Source: Roseateles_B flavus (lineage in GTDB: Bacteria > Pseudomonadota > Gammaproteobacteria > Burkholderiales > Burkholderiaceae_C). From it: a DNA stretch of 64,000 nucleotides. The stretch covers positions 62,001-126,000 of the forward strand of contig NZ_JBDPZC010000008.1 of the NCBI RefSeq assembly GCF_039872765.1. The letters are read 5' to 3'. This document shows positions 7,598 through 15,805 of this stretch, one piece after another. Every line of letters begins with the position of its first letter. Position 1 is the first letter of the stretch. Position numbers and translations under genes: made by a program. The notes beneath the pieces are model-generated. The model had not been told where the DNA came from. It made no database searches and saw only the letters and a program-made list of their open reading frames with translations.

Positions 7598-9126
7598 CGG
7601 CCGTCCACCTTCACGACTGCCTGCCCGCCGACCAAGGCCCCTGGCAGCTGGACTTCGAACGCTGGCCGCAGGCGCAGGCCCAGCGCTGGCGTGCGGTGCT
7701 GGCCCAGGGCGGAGCCGCGCAGCTGGTGCTGCTGGCCGATCGCGAGCCCGATGTGCTGCTGCTGCAGAGCGTCGAGGCCCGCCTGCAGGCCGCGGTGGAC
7801 TGGCAGCGCTGCGAGCCCGCGGCCCTGGCGCATTGGCTGGGCAGCGGCGAGGCCGACTTCCGCGCACTCGCCGAGGTGGACGAGGGCCTCGCGCCGGGCG
7901 AGGCCGGCGCTGCGGCGGTGGAGGAGCTCTCGGCCCTGTCGCTGTCCGAGGCGGCCTCGCCGGCCGTGCGCCTGCTCAATGCCACGCTCTTCGATGCCCT
8001 GCAGGACGGCGCCAGCGATGTCCACATCGAGTGCACGGCCCGCGGCGCGCAGATCCGCTTTCGCATCGACGGCGTGATGGCGCCGGTGCGCCAGGTCGAG
8101 GGTGCGGCCCTGGCCGAGCAGCTGGTCTCGCGCCTCAAGGTGATGGCCGAGCTGGACATCGGCGAGCGCCGCGTGCCGCAGGACGGCCGCTTCAAGCTGC
8201 GCCACGCGGGCCGCGAGATCGACTTCCGCCTCTCCATCATGCCCAGCGTCTTCGGCGAGGACGCGGTGGTGCGCCTGCTGGACCGCGCCCGCATCGAGCA
8301 GGACCAGGGCGCCCTGAGCCTCGATGCCCTGGGCTTCGACGAGGCCGAGCGCGCCGCCTTGCGCCTGCAGGCCCGCCAGCCCCACGGCATGCTGCTGGTG
8401 ACCGGGCCCACGGGCTCGGGCAAGACCACCACGCTCTACGCCACGCTGACCGAGATCCACACCGGCCAGGACAAGATCATCACCATCGAAGACCCCGTGG
8501 AGTACCAACTGCCCGGCGTGGTGCAGATCCCCGTGAACGAGAAGAAGGGTCTGACCTTCTCGCGCGGCCTGCGCTCCATCCTGCGTCACGACCCGGACCG
8601 CGTGATGGTGGGCGAGATCCGTGACGCCGAGACCGCCCAGATCGCCGTGCAGGCCGCGCTCACCGGCCACCTGGTCTTCTCCACCGTCCATGCCAACAAC
8701 GCCTTTGACGTCATCGGCCGCTTCATGCACATGGGCCTGGACCTCTACAACGTGGTGTCCGCCCTCAACGCCGTGCTGGCGCAGCGCCTCATGCGGCTGA
8801 ACTGCCGCCACTGTGCGGCGCCCGTCACGGTGGACCCTGCGCAGCTCGCGCGCCATGGCCTGCAGGCCGGCGCCCACCGCTTCATGAAGGGCGAGGGCTG
8901 CGGCCACTGCCGCGGCACCGGCTATCGCGGCCGCCGCGCCGTGGCCGAGCTGCTGCGGCTGGACGATGGCCTGCGCGACCTGATCGCCAGCCGCGCACCG
9001 ATGTCGCAGATCAAGGAGGCCGCGCGCAGTCGCGGCATGAAGCCCCTGCGCCAGCAGGCCCTGGCGGCCGTGTGCCGCGGCGAGAGCACGTTCGAGGAGC
9101 TGGATCGTGTCACCCTCGATGAATGA
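7594..9126 (+). CDS. gspE: Type II secretion ATPase GspE
   Basis: This 510-residue cytoplasmic ATPase powers pseudopilus extension. Visible motifs are Walker A GPTGSGKTTTLYA, the Asp box ITIEDPVEYQL, Walker B-type LRHDPDRVMVGEIRDAET, the His box (TGHLVFSTVHANNA), and the two CxxC pairs of the zinc-binding subdomain (NCRHC and GCGHC). The N-terminal part (about 110 residues before the ATPase core) is short and poorly conserved. The start at 7594 overlaps the gspF stop by 4 bases, indicating translational coupling. Confidence 0.95.
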   Translation: MTAVHLHDCLPADQGPWQLDFERWPQAQAQRWRAVLAQGGAAQLVLLADREPDVLLLQSVEARLQAAVDWQRCEPAALAHWLGSGEADFRALAEVDEGLAPGEAGAAAVEELSALSLSEAASPAVRLLNATLFDALQDGASDVHIECTARGAQIRFRIDGVMAPVRQVEGAALAEQLVSRLKVMAELDIGERRVPQDGRFKLRHAGREIDFRLSIMPSVFGEDAVVRLLDRARIEQDQGALSLDALGFDEAERAALRLQARQPHGMLLVTGPTGSGKTTTLYATLTEIHTGQDKIITIEDPVEYQLPGVVQIPVNEKKGLTFSRGLRSILRHDPDRVMVGEIRDAETAQIAVQAALTGHLVFSTVHANNAFDVIGRFMHMGLDLYNVVSALNAVLAQRLMRLNCRHCAAPVTVDPAQLARHGLQAGAHRFMKGEGCGHCRGTGYRGRRAVAELLRLDDGLRDLIASRAPMSQIKEAARSRGMKPLRQQALAAVCRGESTFEELDRVTLDE

Positions 9127-10489
9127 GGCGCGCCGCGAGGCGGTGGCGAACGCGCTGGGCCGCTGGCCCTTGCGTGGCGCCGAGCCCCGGTCGCTGTGGC
9201 TGGATGCCCAGGGCCTGGCCGATGCGGACGGGCACCGGATCGCCGACGCCGAGCTGCCCGCATCCGGTCTGGACCTGCTGCTGTCCGAGCACCTGCTGAC
9301 GCCCCTGGTGGCCGAGGCCGGGCTGGACCTGCCGGGCGCCGAAGACATCCGCCAGCATGCCGCGCACTTGCTGGGGCATTACCACGGACCTCAGGCGCAG
9401 GGCTGGCCGCTGGCACCCTGGAGCCAGGGCCACGGGGCGCTGCGGCGCTGTGGCGCCTGGGCCCTGTCCTGCGCCGGGTCCGGCGAGCGCTGGACGGCCT
9501 TGCAGGCGCACCTGCGCAGCGCACGGCCGGCCTCGCTGGCCTGCCTGGAGGCCTGCCGGCGCCAGGAGCCCGGCTGGGCGCGGGCGCCGTATGCCGCGCT
9601 GGCCTGGGTGGAATCGGGTCTGCTGTGCTGGCTGGAGTTGCAGGCCGGCGTGCTGCAGTCGGTGCGTCACCTGCGCCTGGCCGAACCGACGCCGGAGGCG
9701 CTGTGCCGGCGTCTGCAGCCGCTGCTGGCCCGTCTGCCGGCGGGCAGCGAGACCCTGCTGGCGGGCTGCGGGCTGTCGGCGCCGCTGGGCCCGCCACCGA
9801 CGGGCGTGCGTGTCCTGGGCAGCCCGGAGGCCCTGGCGGCCGCAAGACCTGACCCCTTGCTGTGGGCATGGCCTGCCCCCGCGCCCCGCGAGGCCTCAGG
9901 TGACTTCCGGCCTCCCGTGCAGCCCCTCGCCCGCTGGCGCTGGCCCCTGCTGGGCGTGGCCGTGCTGTGCCTGGGCCTGGCGGCGCAGGAGGCCTGGCAG
10001 GCCCACGCGCAGCGGCAGTTTGCCCAGGACAGCGTCAGCCGCCTGCAGGCGCGGCAGGCCTCCCCCGCACCGCGGGTCGACCGGGGAGCCAAGGCGGGCA
10101 CGGCTGAGCCCAAGGCCCTGCTGGAGGCCCGCCAGTCCCTGCACCTGCCGTGGCCCGTCCTGCTCGCCCAGGTCGAGGCCGCGGCGCTGGACGAGCAGCA
10201 ACGCCCGCGCGTGGCCTGGCTGGGTCTGGACCTGCAGGCGGCTCGCGCCGAAGTCCGCCTCGAAGGTCAGGCCGAGGACCGCAGCCAGATCCTGGCGGTG
10301 GCCGATGCCCTGGCCCGCCTGCCAGGCTGGACCGAGGTGCTGCCCGCCGCCATCCAGGCGGAGGAGGGCGGCCGGCCCGGCCTGCGCTTCAGCCTCCAGG
10401 CACGGCTGGCGCCGGCGCTGGCGGCCGAGGCGGGAATGCCGGTGGGCGCGGCGGCATCGGCCGCCTCCATGCCGGGAGGCCTGCCATGA
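9107..10489 (+). CDS. GspL/PilN-like assembly protein
   Basis: This encodes 460 residues. A long N-terminal cytoplasmic region contains weak actin-like-fold features as in GspL/PilM. A single transmembrane helix lies near residues 276-295 (WPLLGVAVLCLGLAAQEAW), and a periplasmic region resembles the PilN/GspL ferredoxin-like domain. The family call rests mainly on topology and on its place between gspE and a GspM-like gene. A GTG start at 9107, inside gspE, has gaggag 7 bases upstream; ATG 9119 is the alternative. An exact copy of the dispersed 15-base motif lies in frame at 9842-9856. Confidence 0.7.
   Translation: MSPSMNEARREAVANALGRWPLRGAEPRSLWLDAQGLADADGHRIADAELPASGLDLLLSEHLLTPLVAEAGLDLPGAEDIRQHAAHLLGHYHGPQAQGWPLAPWSQGHGALRRCGAWALSCAGSGERWTALQAHLRSARPASLACLEACRRQEPGWARAPYAALAWVESGLLCWLELQAGVLQSVRHLRLAEPTPEALCRRLQPLLARLPAGSETLLAGCGLSAPLGPPPTGVRVLGSPEALAAARPDPLLWAWPAPAPREASGDFRPPVQPLARWRWPLLGVAVLCLGLAAQEAWQAHAQRQFAQDSVSRLQARQASPAPRVDRGAKAGTAEPKALLEARQSLHLPWPVLLAQVEAAALDEQQRPRVAWLGLDLQAARAEVRLEGQAEDRSQILAVADALARLPGWTEVLPAAIQAEEGGRPGLRFSLQARLAPALAAEAGMPVGAAASAASMPGGLP
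9842..9856 (+). repeat. Dispersed motif gcaagacctgacccc, copy 1
   Basis: This exact copy lies within the GspL-like gene, read as Ala-Arg-Pro-Asp-Pro. Other exact copies are at 10509, 32319 (complement) and 56148. Confidence 0.85.
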
Positions 10490-11082
10490 CGCGCCGGATC
10501 CTGCCATGGCAAGACCTGACCCCCGCGGGCCTGCGCCGCCGGACCCACCCGCTGCGCCAGGCCCTGGGTGCGCTCGGCTGGCCTGGCGCCCTGGCCGGGC
10601 TGTGCCTGCTCGGCGCTGCCGTGCTCGCCCTGCATCTGACCCCGCGCTGGCAGTCCGAGGCCGAGGAGCTGGCCGTGCAGCAGGCCGCCCTGCGCCGCGG
10701 CCTGCGGGCCTCGGCGGTCCTGCCCGCAGCGGGCGCGCAGACGCCTGCCGCCCTTCTCGCCGCCTTGCCGCCCTCGGCTGAGCGCCAGCAGCGTCTGGCG
10801 GACCTGCTGGAGATCGGCCTGCGCCTGGGTCTGGTGCAGCAGCGCAGCGAACAGCGGCTCGGCGTGGATGCCGACACCGGCCTCGAGCGCCTGCGCATCA
10901 GCATGCCCGTGCAGGGCAGCTACGCCCAGCTGCGCCACTACCTGGGCGCGGCCCTGGCCCATGACCCGGCCCTGAGCCTGGACAGCCTGCATCTGCGCCG
11001 CGCGCAACGTGAATCGCAGGATCTGCAGGCCGAGCTGGTCTGGACCCTGCACAGCCGTCGCGAGAGAGGAGCCCGGCCATGA
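10486..11082 (+). CDS. GspM/PilO-like assembly protein
   Basis: This encodes 198 residues. A short cytoplasmic N-terminus and one transmembrane helix (about residues 29-48, WPGALAGLCLLGAAVLALHL) are followed by a coiled segment and a C-terminal ferredoxin-like domain (LRISMPVQGSYAQLRHYLGAAL), as in GspM and PilO. It would pair with the GspL-like protein to anchor GspE at the inner membrane. The start codon overlaps the previous stop (ATGA), with gggagg 6 bases upstream. The family assignment is mostly by topology and operon order. Copy 2 of the dispersed 15-base motif lies near its 5' end. Confidence 0.7.
   Translation: MTRRILPWQDLTPAGLRRRTHPLRQALGALGWPGALAGLCLLGAAVLALHLTPRWQSEAEELAVQQAALRRGLRASAVLPAAGAQTPAALLAALPPSAERQQRLADLLEIGLRLGLVQQRSEQRLGVDADTGLERLRISMPVQGSYAQLRHYLGAALAHDPALSLDSLHLRRAQRESQDLQAELVWTLHSRRERGARP
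10509..10523 (+). repeat. Dispersed motif gcaagacctgacccc, copy 2
   Basis: This exact copy lies near the 5' end of the GspM-like gene, in a different reading frame from copy 1 (read as WQDLTP). Confidence 0.85.
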
Positions 11083-11615
11083 GCCCCGCATCCCGCGCCG
11101 GCAGCGTGCTGTCCCGTCGCCACTGGATCCTGGCCCTCGCCCTGGGCGCGACGGTGGCCGCTTGCATGTGGGCCGCCCAGCTGCCGGACGCCGACTCTGC
11201 CGAGCTGGCGGAGGCCCGCCCTGCACGCAGGCCGCTGCCCGCGGCGGCGCCTGCCACCGCGCAGCCAGTGCACTGGACCCCGGCGCCTCGCCAGCCCTGG
11301 CCTGAGGCCGAGCCCGCCGCGCTGGCCGCCTGGCAGCCGGCCTTGCCGCCGCCGGTCCAGCCGCCGCAGCCGCACCAGGTCCAGCCCGCCCCACCGCCCC
11401 CGCAGGCACCGCCCTTCCCCTACCAGCTGATCGGGCGTCTCGTGCAGGCCGGCCGGGTGCAGGCCCTGCTGGGTTCCGAGCAGCGCAGCCTGGCGGTGCA
11501 GGCGGGCGACACCATCGACGGTCAATGGCGCGTCCAGGCCATTGGCGATGATTCCCTGGAGCTGCTGTGGCTGCCCGGCCCGCTGCCTCAGACGCTCCGA
11601 CTCAAACCTCTGTGA
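11079..11615 (+). CDS. GspC/PilP-like secretin-contact protein
   Basis: This encodes 178 residues. One N-terminal membrane anchor (HWILALALGATVAACMWAA) is followed by an Ala/Pro-rich periplasmic linker of about 60 residues (many PP and PQ runs). A compact C-terminal beta domain comes last (YQLIGRLVQAGRVQALLGSEQRSLAVQAGDTI...WRVQAI...LELLWLP). That layout matches GspC homology-region and PilP proteins, which bridge the inner-membrane platform to the secretin. It starts inside the stop region of the preceding gene (4-base overlap) and is directly followed by the secretin gene. Confidence 0.72.
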   Translation: MSPASRAGSVLSRRHWILALALGATVAACMWAAQLPDADSAELAEARPARRPLPAAAPATAQPVHWTPAPRQPWPEAEPAALAAWQPALPPPVQPPQPHQVQPAPPPPQAPPFPYQLIGRLVQAGRVQALLGSEQRSLAVQAGDTIDGQWRVQAIGDDSLELLWLPGPLPQTLRLKPL

Positions 11616-11620
11616 GTGCC

Positions 11621-13855
11621 ATGTCCCCTGCTCGGTGCCGCGCGGCCGTCCGCGCCCTTCCCGGTGTCCTGTCCCTCTCCCTGCTGCTGAGCCTGGCCGG
11701 ACTGCAGGGCTGCGCCAACCCTGCCCTGCGCGAGGCCGACGAGCTGCTGCGCGCCAACCAGCTGGGCCAGGCCGATGCCGTGCTCAGCGGCGCGCTGAAG
11801 GCCGCCCCGCAAGACCCGGCCCTGCGCAGCGCGCAGCTGCGGGTGCGGGAGCAGCGGGTGTCACGCTGGCTGGTGCAGATCGAGGGCCTTCGCGCCGCCC
11901 AGCGCTGGGACGAGGCCCAGGCCCTGCTCGAGCAGCTCCTGCAGCTGGAGCCGCAGAACCCGCGGGCCCAGGCCCTGGCCGTGGAGCTGCCGCGTGGCCG
12001 CCGCCATGAGCAGCGTCTGCAGGAAGCACGCCTGCAGTTCAAGGCGGGCCGCCCGGGCATGGCTGATGCACTGCTGCGCGAGATCCTGGCCGAGAACCCC
12101 CTGCATGCCGGCGCCCGCCAGCTGCAGAACCAGATCGCACAGGCCAGGCCGCTGGAGTCCGGCGCCCAGGAGCTGGGCCCGGCCTTCCAGGTGCCGGTGA
12201 CGCTGGAGTTCCGCGACGCGCCACTGCGCCAGATCTTCGAGGCCCTGAGCCGCAGCAGCCAGGTCAACTTCGTCTTCGACCGCGATGTGCGCACCGACGC
12301 CCGCGCCAGCCTCTTCCTGCGCAATGTCACCCTGGACGAAGCCATGCGCGTGCTGCTGTCCACCCAGCAGCTGGACCGCAAGCTGCTCAACGAGCACTCG
12401 GTGCTGATCTACCCCAACAGCCAGGCCAAGCAGCGCGAGCACCAGGAGCTGATCACCCGCACCCTCTACCTCAGCAATGCCGATGTGAAGCAGGTGCAGA
12501 ACCTGGTGCGCACCATCGCCAAGGTGCGCGATCTCCACATCGACGAGCGCCTCAACCTCCTGGTGGTGCGCGATACGCCGGAGGTGGTCCGCCTCGTGGA
12601 GAAGCTGATCGCCTCGGTGGACCTGCCCGAGCCCGAGGTCATGCTGGACGTGGAGGTGATGGAGGTCGGCTCCGACCAGGTCGAGGCCCTGGGCCTGCAG
12701 TGGCCGGATCAGCTGCAGTACGGTCTCGTGGGCGCCGACGGCAAGATGGGCGGCACCGTGCTGCTGGGCCAGCGCAGCGAGTTCCGCGGGGCCATCGCCA
12801 ACCCGGCCCTGGTGGCCACGCTGCGGGGCACGGCGGGGCAGGTCCGGCTGCTGGCCAATCCCAAGATCCGGGTGCGCAATCGCGAGAAGGCCAAGGTCCA
12901 GATCGGCCAGAAGCTGCCGGTCTTCACCACGACGACCAACTTCACCGGCACGACCTCGGTGGCGGCCTCGGTCAGCTACCTCGACGTGGGCCTGAAGCTG
13001 GACGTGGAGCCCACCATCCAGCTCGATGGGGACGTCATCATCCGCATGGGCCTGGAGGTCAGCAATGTGATCAAGGAGATGGTGGGGCCGGGCGGCACCA
13101 CGGCCTACGCCACGGGCACCCGCAATGCCGCCACCACGCTGCGCCTCAACGACGGCGAGACCCAGGTGCTGGCCGGGCTGATCAACGACGAGGACCGCAG
13201 CGCCGCGCAGGGCGTGCCGGGGCTCTCGCGCCTGCCGCTGCTGGGCCGGCTCTTCGGCGTCACCACGGACACGCGCAACAAGACCGAGGTGGTGCTGCTG
13301 ATCACGCCGCGCATCATGCGCAATGTGCCCCTGCCCGATGTGCGGCTCACCCAGCTGCCCGCGGGCACGGACGCCTCGCCGGGCGCCTTCAGCAGCCTGC
13401 TGCGGCCGGCGGCGCCCGCTGCAGTGCCCGCGCCCATCCTTTCCGTGCCGGGTGCGCCCGCGGCGCCCGCTGACACCACCGTCGCGCCCGGATCCCTGCC
13501 ACCCGCGGGCGAGCCCGTGCTGCTGCAGCTGGAGGTCACGCCCGAGGTGGTGCCGGATGGCACGGTGTCGGTGGTCCTGCGCCAGGCCAGCGCAATGAAT
13601 GTGCGGGGCACCCTGCGCTTTGATCCGACCCTGCTGCAGCCGGTGTCGGCCCAGGCCGGCGCAGCGCCGGGCCAGCTGCCCTTCGAGCTGGCGCCGGGAT
13701 CGGCCCAGGCCCTGCTGCTGCGCGCGCTGCCGGCGGCGCAGGGGCAGATCGTGTCCCTGCAGCTGGAGGGCCTCGCGGCCAGCAATGCGCAGGGGCAGGT
13801 CTTGCCTGTGCAGGTCGAGGGCGGCACGCAGGTGCGTGTCGAGGCGGCGCGCTGA
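11621..13855 (+). CDS. gspD: Lipoprotein secretin (GspD-like) with TPR region and C-terminal cohesin-like domain
   Basis: This encodes 744 residues and forms the outer-membrane channel. The start at 11621 gives a lipoprotein signal with lipobox LQGC (Cys31), so the secretin is self-piloting. TPR-like helices (about residues 35-180) precede a secretin N-domain (VTLEFRDAPLRQIFEALSRSSQVNFVFD) and N-subdomains (TLYLSNADVKQVQNLVR). The secretin core follows (LLANPKIRVRNREKAKVQIGQ... LDVGLKLDVEPTI... TLRLNDGETQVLAGLI... VPGLSRLPLLGRLFG... EVVLLITPRI). After a Pro/Ala linker, the last 110 residues (EVTPEVVPDGTVSVVLRQ... VRGTLRFDPTLLQPV) look like a cohesin domain, unusual for a classical GspD. It is preceded by gagtgcc and follows the GspC-like gene by 5 bases. 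Confidence 0.9.
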   Translation: MSPARCRAAVRALPGVLSLSLLLSLAGLQGCANPALREADELLRANQLGQADAVLSGALKAAPQDPALRSAQLRVREQRVSRWLVQIEGLRAAQRWDEAQALLEQLLQLEPQNPRAQALAVELPRGRRHEQRLQEARLQFKAGRPGMADALLREILAENPLHAGARQLQNQIAQARPLESGAQELGPAFQVPVTLEFRDAPLRQIFEALSRSSQVNFVFDRDVRTDARASLFLRNVTLDEAMRVLLSTQQLDRKLLNEHSVLIYPNSQAKQREHQELITRTLYLSNADVKQVQNLVRTIAKVRDLHIDERLNLLVVRDTPEVVRLVEKLIASVDLPEPEVMLDVEVMEVGSDQVEALGLQWPDQLQYGLVGADGKMGGTVLLGQRSEFRGAIANPALVATLRGTAGQVRLLANPKIRVRNREKAKVQIGQKLPVFTTTTNFTGTTSVAASVSYLDVGLKLDVEPTIQLDGDVIIRMGLEVSNVIKEMVGPGGTTAYATGTRNAATTLRLNDGETQVLAGLINDEDRSAAQGVPGLSRLPLLGRLFGVTTDTRNKTEVVLLITPRIMRNVPLPDVRLTQLPAGTDASPGAFSSLLRPAAPAAVPAPILSVPGAPAAPADTTVAPGSLPPAGEPVLLQLEVTPEVVPDGTVSVVLRQASAMNVRGTLRFDPTLLQPVSAQAGAAPGQLPFELAPGSAQALLLRALPAAQGQIVSLQLEGLAASNAQGQVLPVQVEGGTQVRVEAAR

Positions 13856-13859
13856 GGCC

Positions 13860-14366
13860 ATGGCAGCGATGGGCCTGCGTCGATCCGGTCCGGCCAGGCG
13901 GCGCCTGCGCGGCTTCACGTTGATCGAGATGCTGGTGGTGCTGGCCCTGGTCGGCCTGCTGGCCGCGGCGGCGCGGCCGGTGCTGGAGTTCAGCGTGCGG
14001 CGTAGCCAGGAGTTCGCCCTGCGCGAGGCCCTGCGCCAGATCCGCACCGCCCTGGATGCCTACAAGCGCGCGGCCGATGAAGGCCGCATCGCCCGCCAGG
14101 TGGATGACAGCGGCTATCCGCCCGATCTGCAGGCCCTGGTGCGCGGCGTGCCGGACATCAAGTCGCCCAATGGCCGCAAGCTCTACTTCCTGCGCCGCCT
14201 GCCGCGTGATCCCTTTGCGCCGGGCGATGTCGCCGCGGAAGACGGCTGGGCCCTGCGCGCCGCCGACAGCGGCCCGCAGGAGCGTCGCGCCGGCCGCGAC
14301 GTGTTCGACGTCCACTCCCGCTCCGAGCGCCGCGCGCTGGACGGCAGCCTCTACAAGGACTGGTGA
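13860..14366 (+). CDS. Pseudopilin-like protein (GspG/H type), first of a trailing set
   Basis: This encodes 168 residues. A long basic leader ends at Gly (RRLRG) before FTLIEMLVVLALVGLLAAAARPVL, with Phe+1 and Glu+5 intact. The C-terminal part (YPPDLQALVRGVPD, KLYFLRRLPRDPFA, GRDVFDVHS, LYKDW) resembles GspG but lacks its calcium loop, so it may be a minor tip pseudopilin. The start at 13860 follows a gagg; ATG 13869 is an alternative. It is 4 bases after the secretin and overlaps the next gene by one base. Confidence 0.85.
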   Translation: MAAMGLRRSGPARRRLRGFTLIEMLVVLALVGLLAAAARPVLEFSVRRSQEFALREALRQIRTALDAYKRAADEGRIARQVDDSGYPPDLQALVRGVPDIKSPNGRKLYFLRRLPRDPFAPGDVAAEDGWALRAADSGPQERRAGRDVFDVHSRSERRALDGSLYKDW

Positions 14367-14755
14367 TGGGGCCCGTGATGCGCCGCCGCGGATTCACCCT
14401 GATCGAGCTGCTGGTGGTGATGAGCATCGTCGCCCTGCTGGCCTCCATCGTCGCTCCGCGCTACTTCAACAGCCTGCAGCGCGGCCGCGAGGTGGCCCTG
14501 CGCCAGACCCTGGCCACGGTGCGCGACGCCATCGACCAGTTCGCGGCGGACAAGGGCCGCTACCCCGACTCGCTGGACGAGCTGGTGAGCGCCCGCTACC
14601 TGCGCCAGTGGCCGGAGGATCCGGTCAGCGGTCAGCGCGAGGGCTGGCAGTTCCAGGCTCCGCCGGCCGATGCGGGCGTCAGCGGCGCCCTTTACGACCT
14701 GCACAGCGGCGCGCCGGGCGCGGCGATGGACGGCACGGCCTATGCGGACTGGTGA
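14366..14755 (+). CDS. Pseudopilin-like protein, second of the trailing set
   Basis: This encodes 129 residues. A short leader MGPVMRRRG precedes FTLIELLVVMSIVALLASIVAPRYF, a canonical type III signal with Glu+5. The globular region (TVRDAIDQFAADKGRYPDSLDELV, YLRQWPEDPVSG, LYDLHSG, YADW) is GspG-like without the calcium loop. ATG 14366 shares a base with the preceding stop (TGATG); an upstream GTG at 14363 is less likely. It lies between two other pseudopilin-like genes. Confidence 0.87.
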   Translation: MGPVMRRRGFTLIELLVVMSIVALLASIVAPRYFNSLQRGREVALRQTLATVRDAIDQFAADKGRYPDSLDELVSARYLRQWPEDPVSGQREGWQFQAPPADAGVSGALYDLHSGAPGAAMDGTAYADW

Positions 14756-15242
14756 GCCCTTGGGTGAGCGCGGGGGTGGGCGGTCGCAGCGGGGCTTCGG
14801 CTACCTGGGCCTGCTCTTCTTCATCGCCCTCACGGCCGCGGCGCTGGGGGCGCTGGGCCAGCGCTGGAGCACCGCGGCCCAGCGCGAGCGCGAGCGCGAG
14901 CTGGTGTTCCGCGGCCAGGCCATCGTGCGCGCCATCGAGAGCTATGCCGCCGCCACACCGCAGCGGCCGGCCTATCCGCAGCGCCTGGAGGAACTCGTCG
15001 AGGACCGCCGCAGCCTGCGGCCCCGCCATCACCTGCGCCAGCTCTACGCCGATCCCTTCACCGGCGAGGCGGACTGGGAGCTGATTCCCGCACCGGGCCC
15101 CGCGCCCGGCATCCTGGGCGTGCGCAGCCGCTCGTCGCGGCCGCTGCTGATGAACCGGGGGCCGGACGGGCAGCCGGTGGAGCGGGCCAGCGGCCTGCAG
15201 TTCATGGCGCAGCCCTTGCCGGGGCCCCTGCCGACGCCCTGA
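14742..15242 (+). CDS. Divergent pseudopilin-like protein lacking Glu+5
   Basis: This encodes 166 residues. The leader ends RSQRG and the mature part begins FGYLGLLFFIALTAAALGALGQRW. The Gly/Phe cleavage site is kept, but Gly stands where pilins have Glu+5. That residue normally aids subunit docking, and among pseudopilins its absence is typical of GspK. The rest (ELVFRGQAIVRAIESYAA, PQRLEELVEDRR, HHLRQLYADPFTGEADWELIP) matches the 'type II secretion system protein' minor-pilin group. The chosen ATG 14742 overlaps the previous gene by 14 bases; TTG 14760 is also possible. It is the last gene of the operon. Confidence 0.8.
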   Translation: MRTGEPLGERGGGRSQRGFGYLGLLFFIALTAAALGALGQRWSTAAQRERERELVFRGQAIVRAIESYAAATPQRPAYPQRLEELVEDRRSLRPRHHLRQLYADPFTGEADWELIPAPGPAPGILGVRSRSSRPLLMNRGPDGQPVERASGLQFMAQPLPGPLPTP

Positions 15243-15308
15243 TTCGCCTGCGAGCGGCGGCTGCGCACCTATGATCGCGGCCGCGTCAAGAAGAACAGGG
15301 AGAAGGAC

Positions 15309-15683
15309 ATGAGTGGGAAGGGAACGTTGGCCGTGGGCCTGGCCTTGGTGGCCGGCGTGGTGCTGTGGTCGGGGCGATTCGGCATCGATGCAAGCTGGCC
15401 CCTCAGCAACCGCCAGAAGGCGCGGCTGGCCTCGGTGCAGGAGGGCGAGGTGCTCATGTACTGCAGCGAGAGTTGCCCGGCCTGCGATGACGCCCGGGCA
15501 TGGCTGGACCGCCACCGGGTGAACTACAGCGCCTGCAATGTCGAGGACGATGAGCTCTGCGCCACGCAGGCGCAGGCGCTGGGCGTGGAGTCCACGCCCA
15601 CCTTCGTGCTGCGGCAGGGTCCGCAGCCTCGCCAGCTGGTCGGATGGGATCCCTCGGACTTCATGGCGGCACTGGGCGACTGA
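15309..15683 (+). CDS. Membrane-anchored glutaredoxin-like protein
   Basis: This encodes 124 residues with a strong ribosome binding site (agggagaagg) before ATG. Residues 6-22 form an N-terminal membrane anchor or signal. The rest is a thioredoxin fold: VLMYCSESCPACDDARAWLD has the redox motif CPAC, and GVESTPTFVL carries the cis-proline. A periplasmic-side thiol oxidoreductase is likely, although no partner is visible. It lies 66 bases after the secretion operon and could be cotranscribed with it. A terminator-like hairpin follows at 15737-15767. Confidence 0.8.
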   Translation: MSGKGTLAVGLALVAGVVLWSGRFGIDASWPLSNRQKARLASVQEGEVLMYCSESCPACDDARAWLDRHRVNYSACNVEDDELCATQAQALGVESTPTFVLRQGPQPRQLVGWDPSDFMAALGD

Positions 15684-15736
15684 GCCGCACTCCCGCAGCG
15701 CTGGCGGCGACCCGGGACCCGAGGCCAGGCATGAAA

Positions 15737-15767
15737 AAGGCGCGAGTCCCGCAGGATCTCGCGCCTT
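15737..15767 (-). terminator. Intrinsic terminator between convergent genes
   Basis: A perfect 10-base stem aaggcgcgag/ctcgcgcctt with an 11-base loop. On the minus strand it is followed by a T run (cctttttcat), so it best serves the protease gene ending at 15806. The stem could also act on the plus-strand glutaredoxin-like gene. Confidence 0.82.
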
Positions 15768-15805
15768 GAAGGCTGCCGGCACCGGGAGGTGCCGGAGCGC
15801 GTGGC

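Noticed and set aside
5900..7867. 655-codon open frame on the minus strand opposite gspG-gspF
   Set aside because: It is a GC-rich antisense shadow with repetitive Gln/Ala/Gly/Arg composition and no family resemblance. The plus-strand genes are clearly real.
11861..14047. 728-codon minus-strand frame opposite the secretin
   Set aside because: It is a His/Gln/Arg-rich shadow with no start signal or domain.
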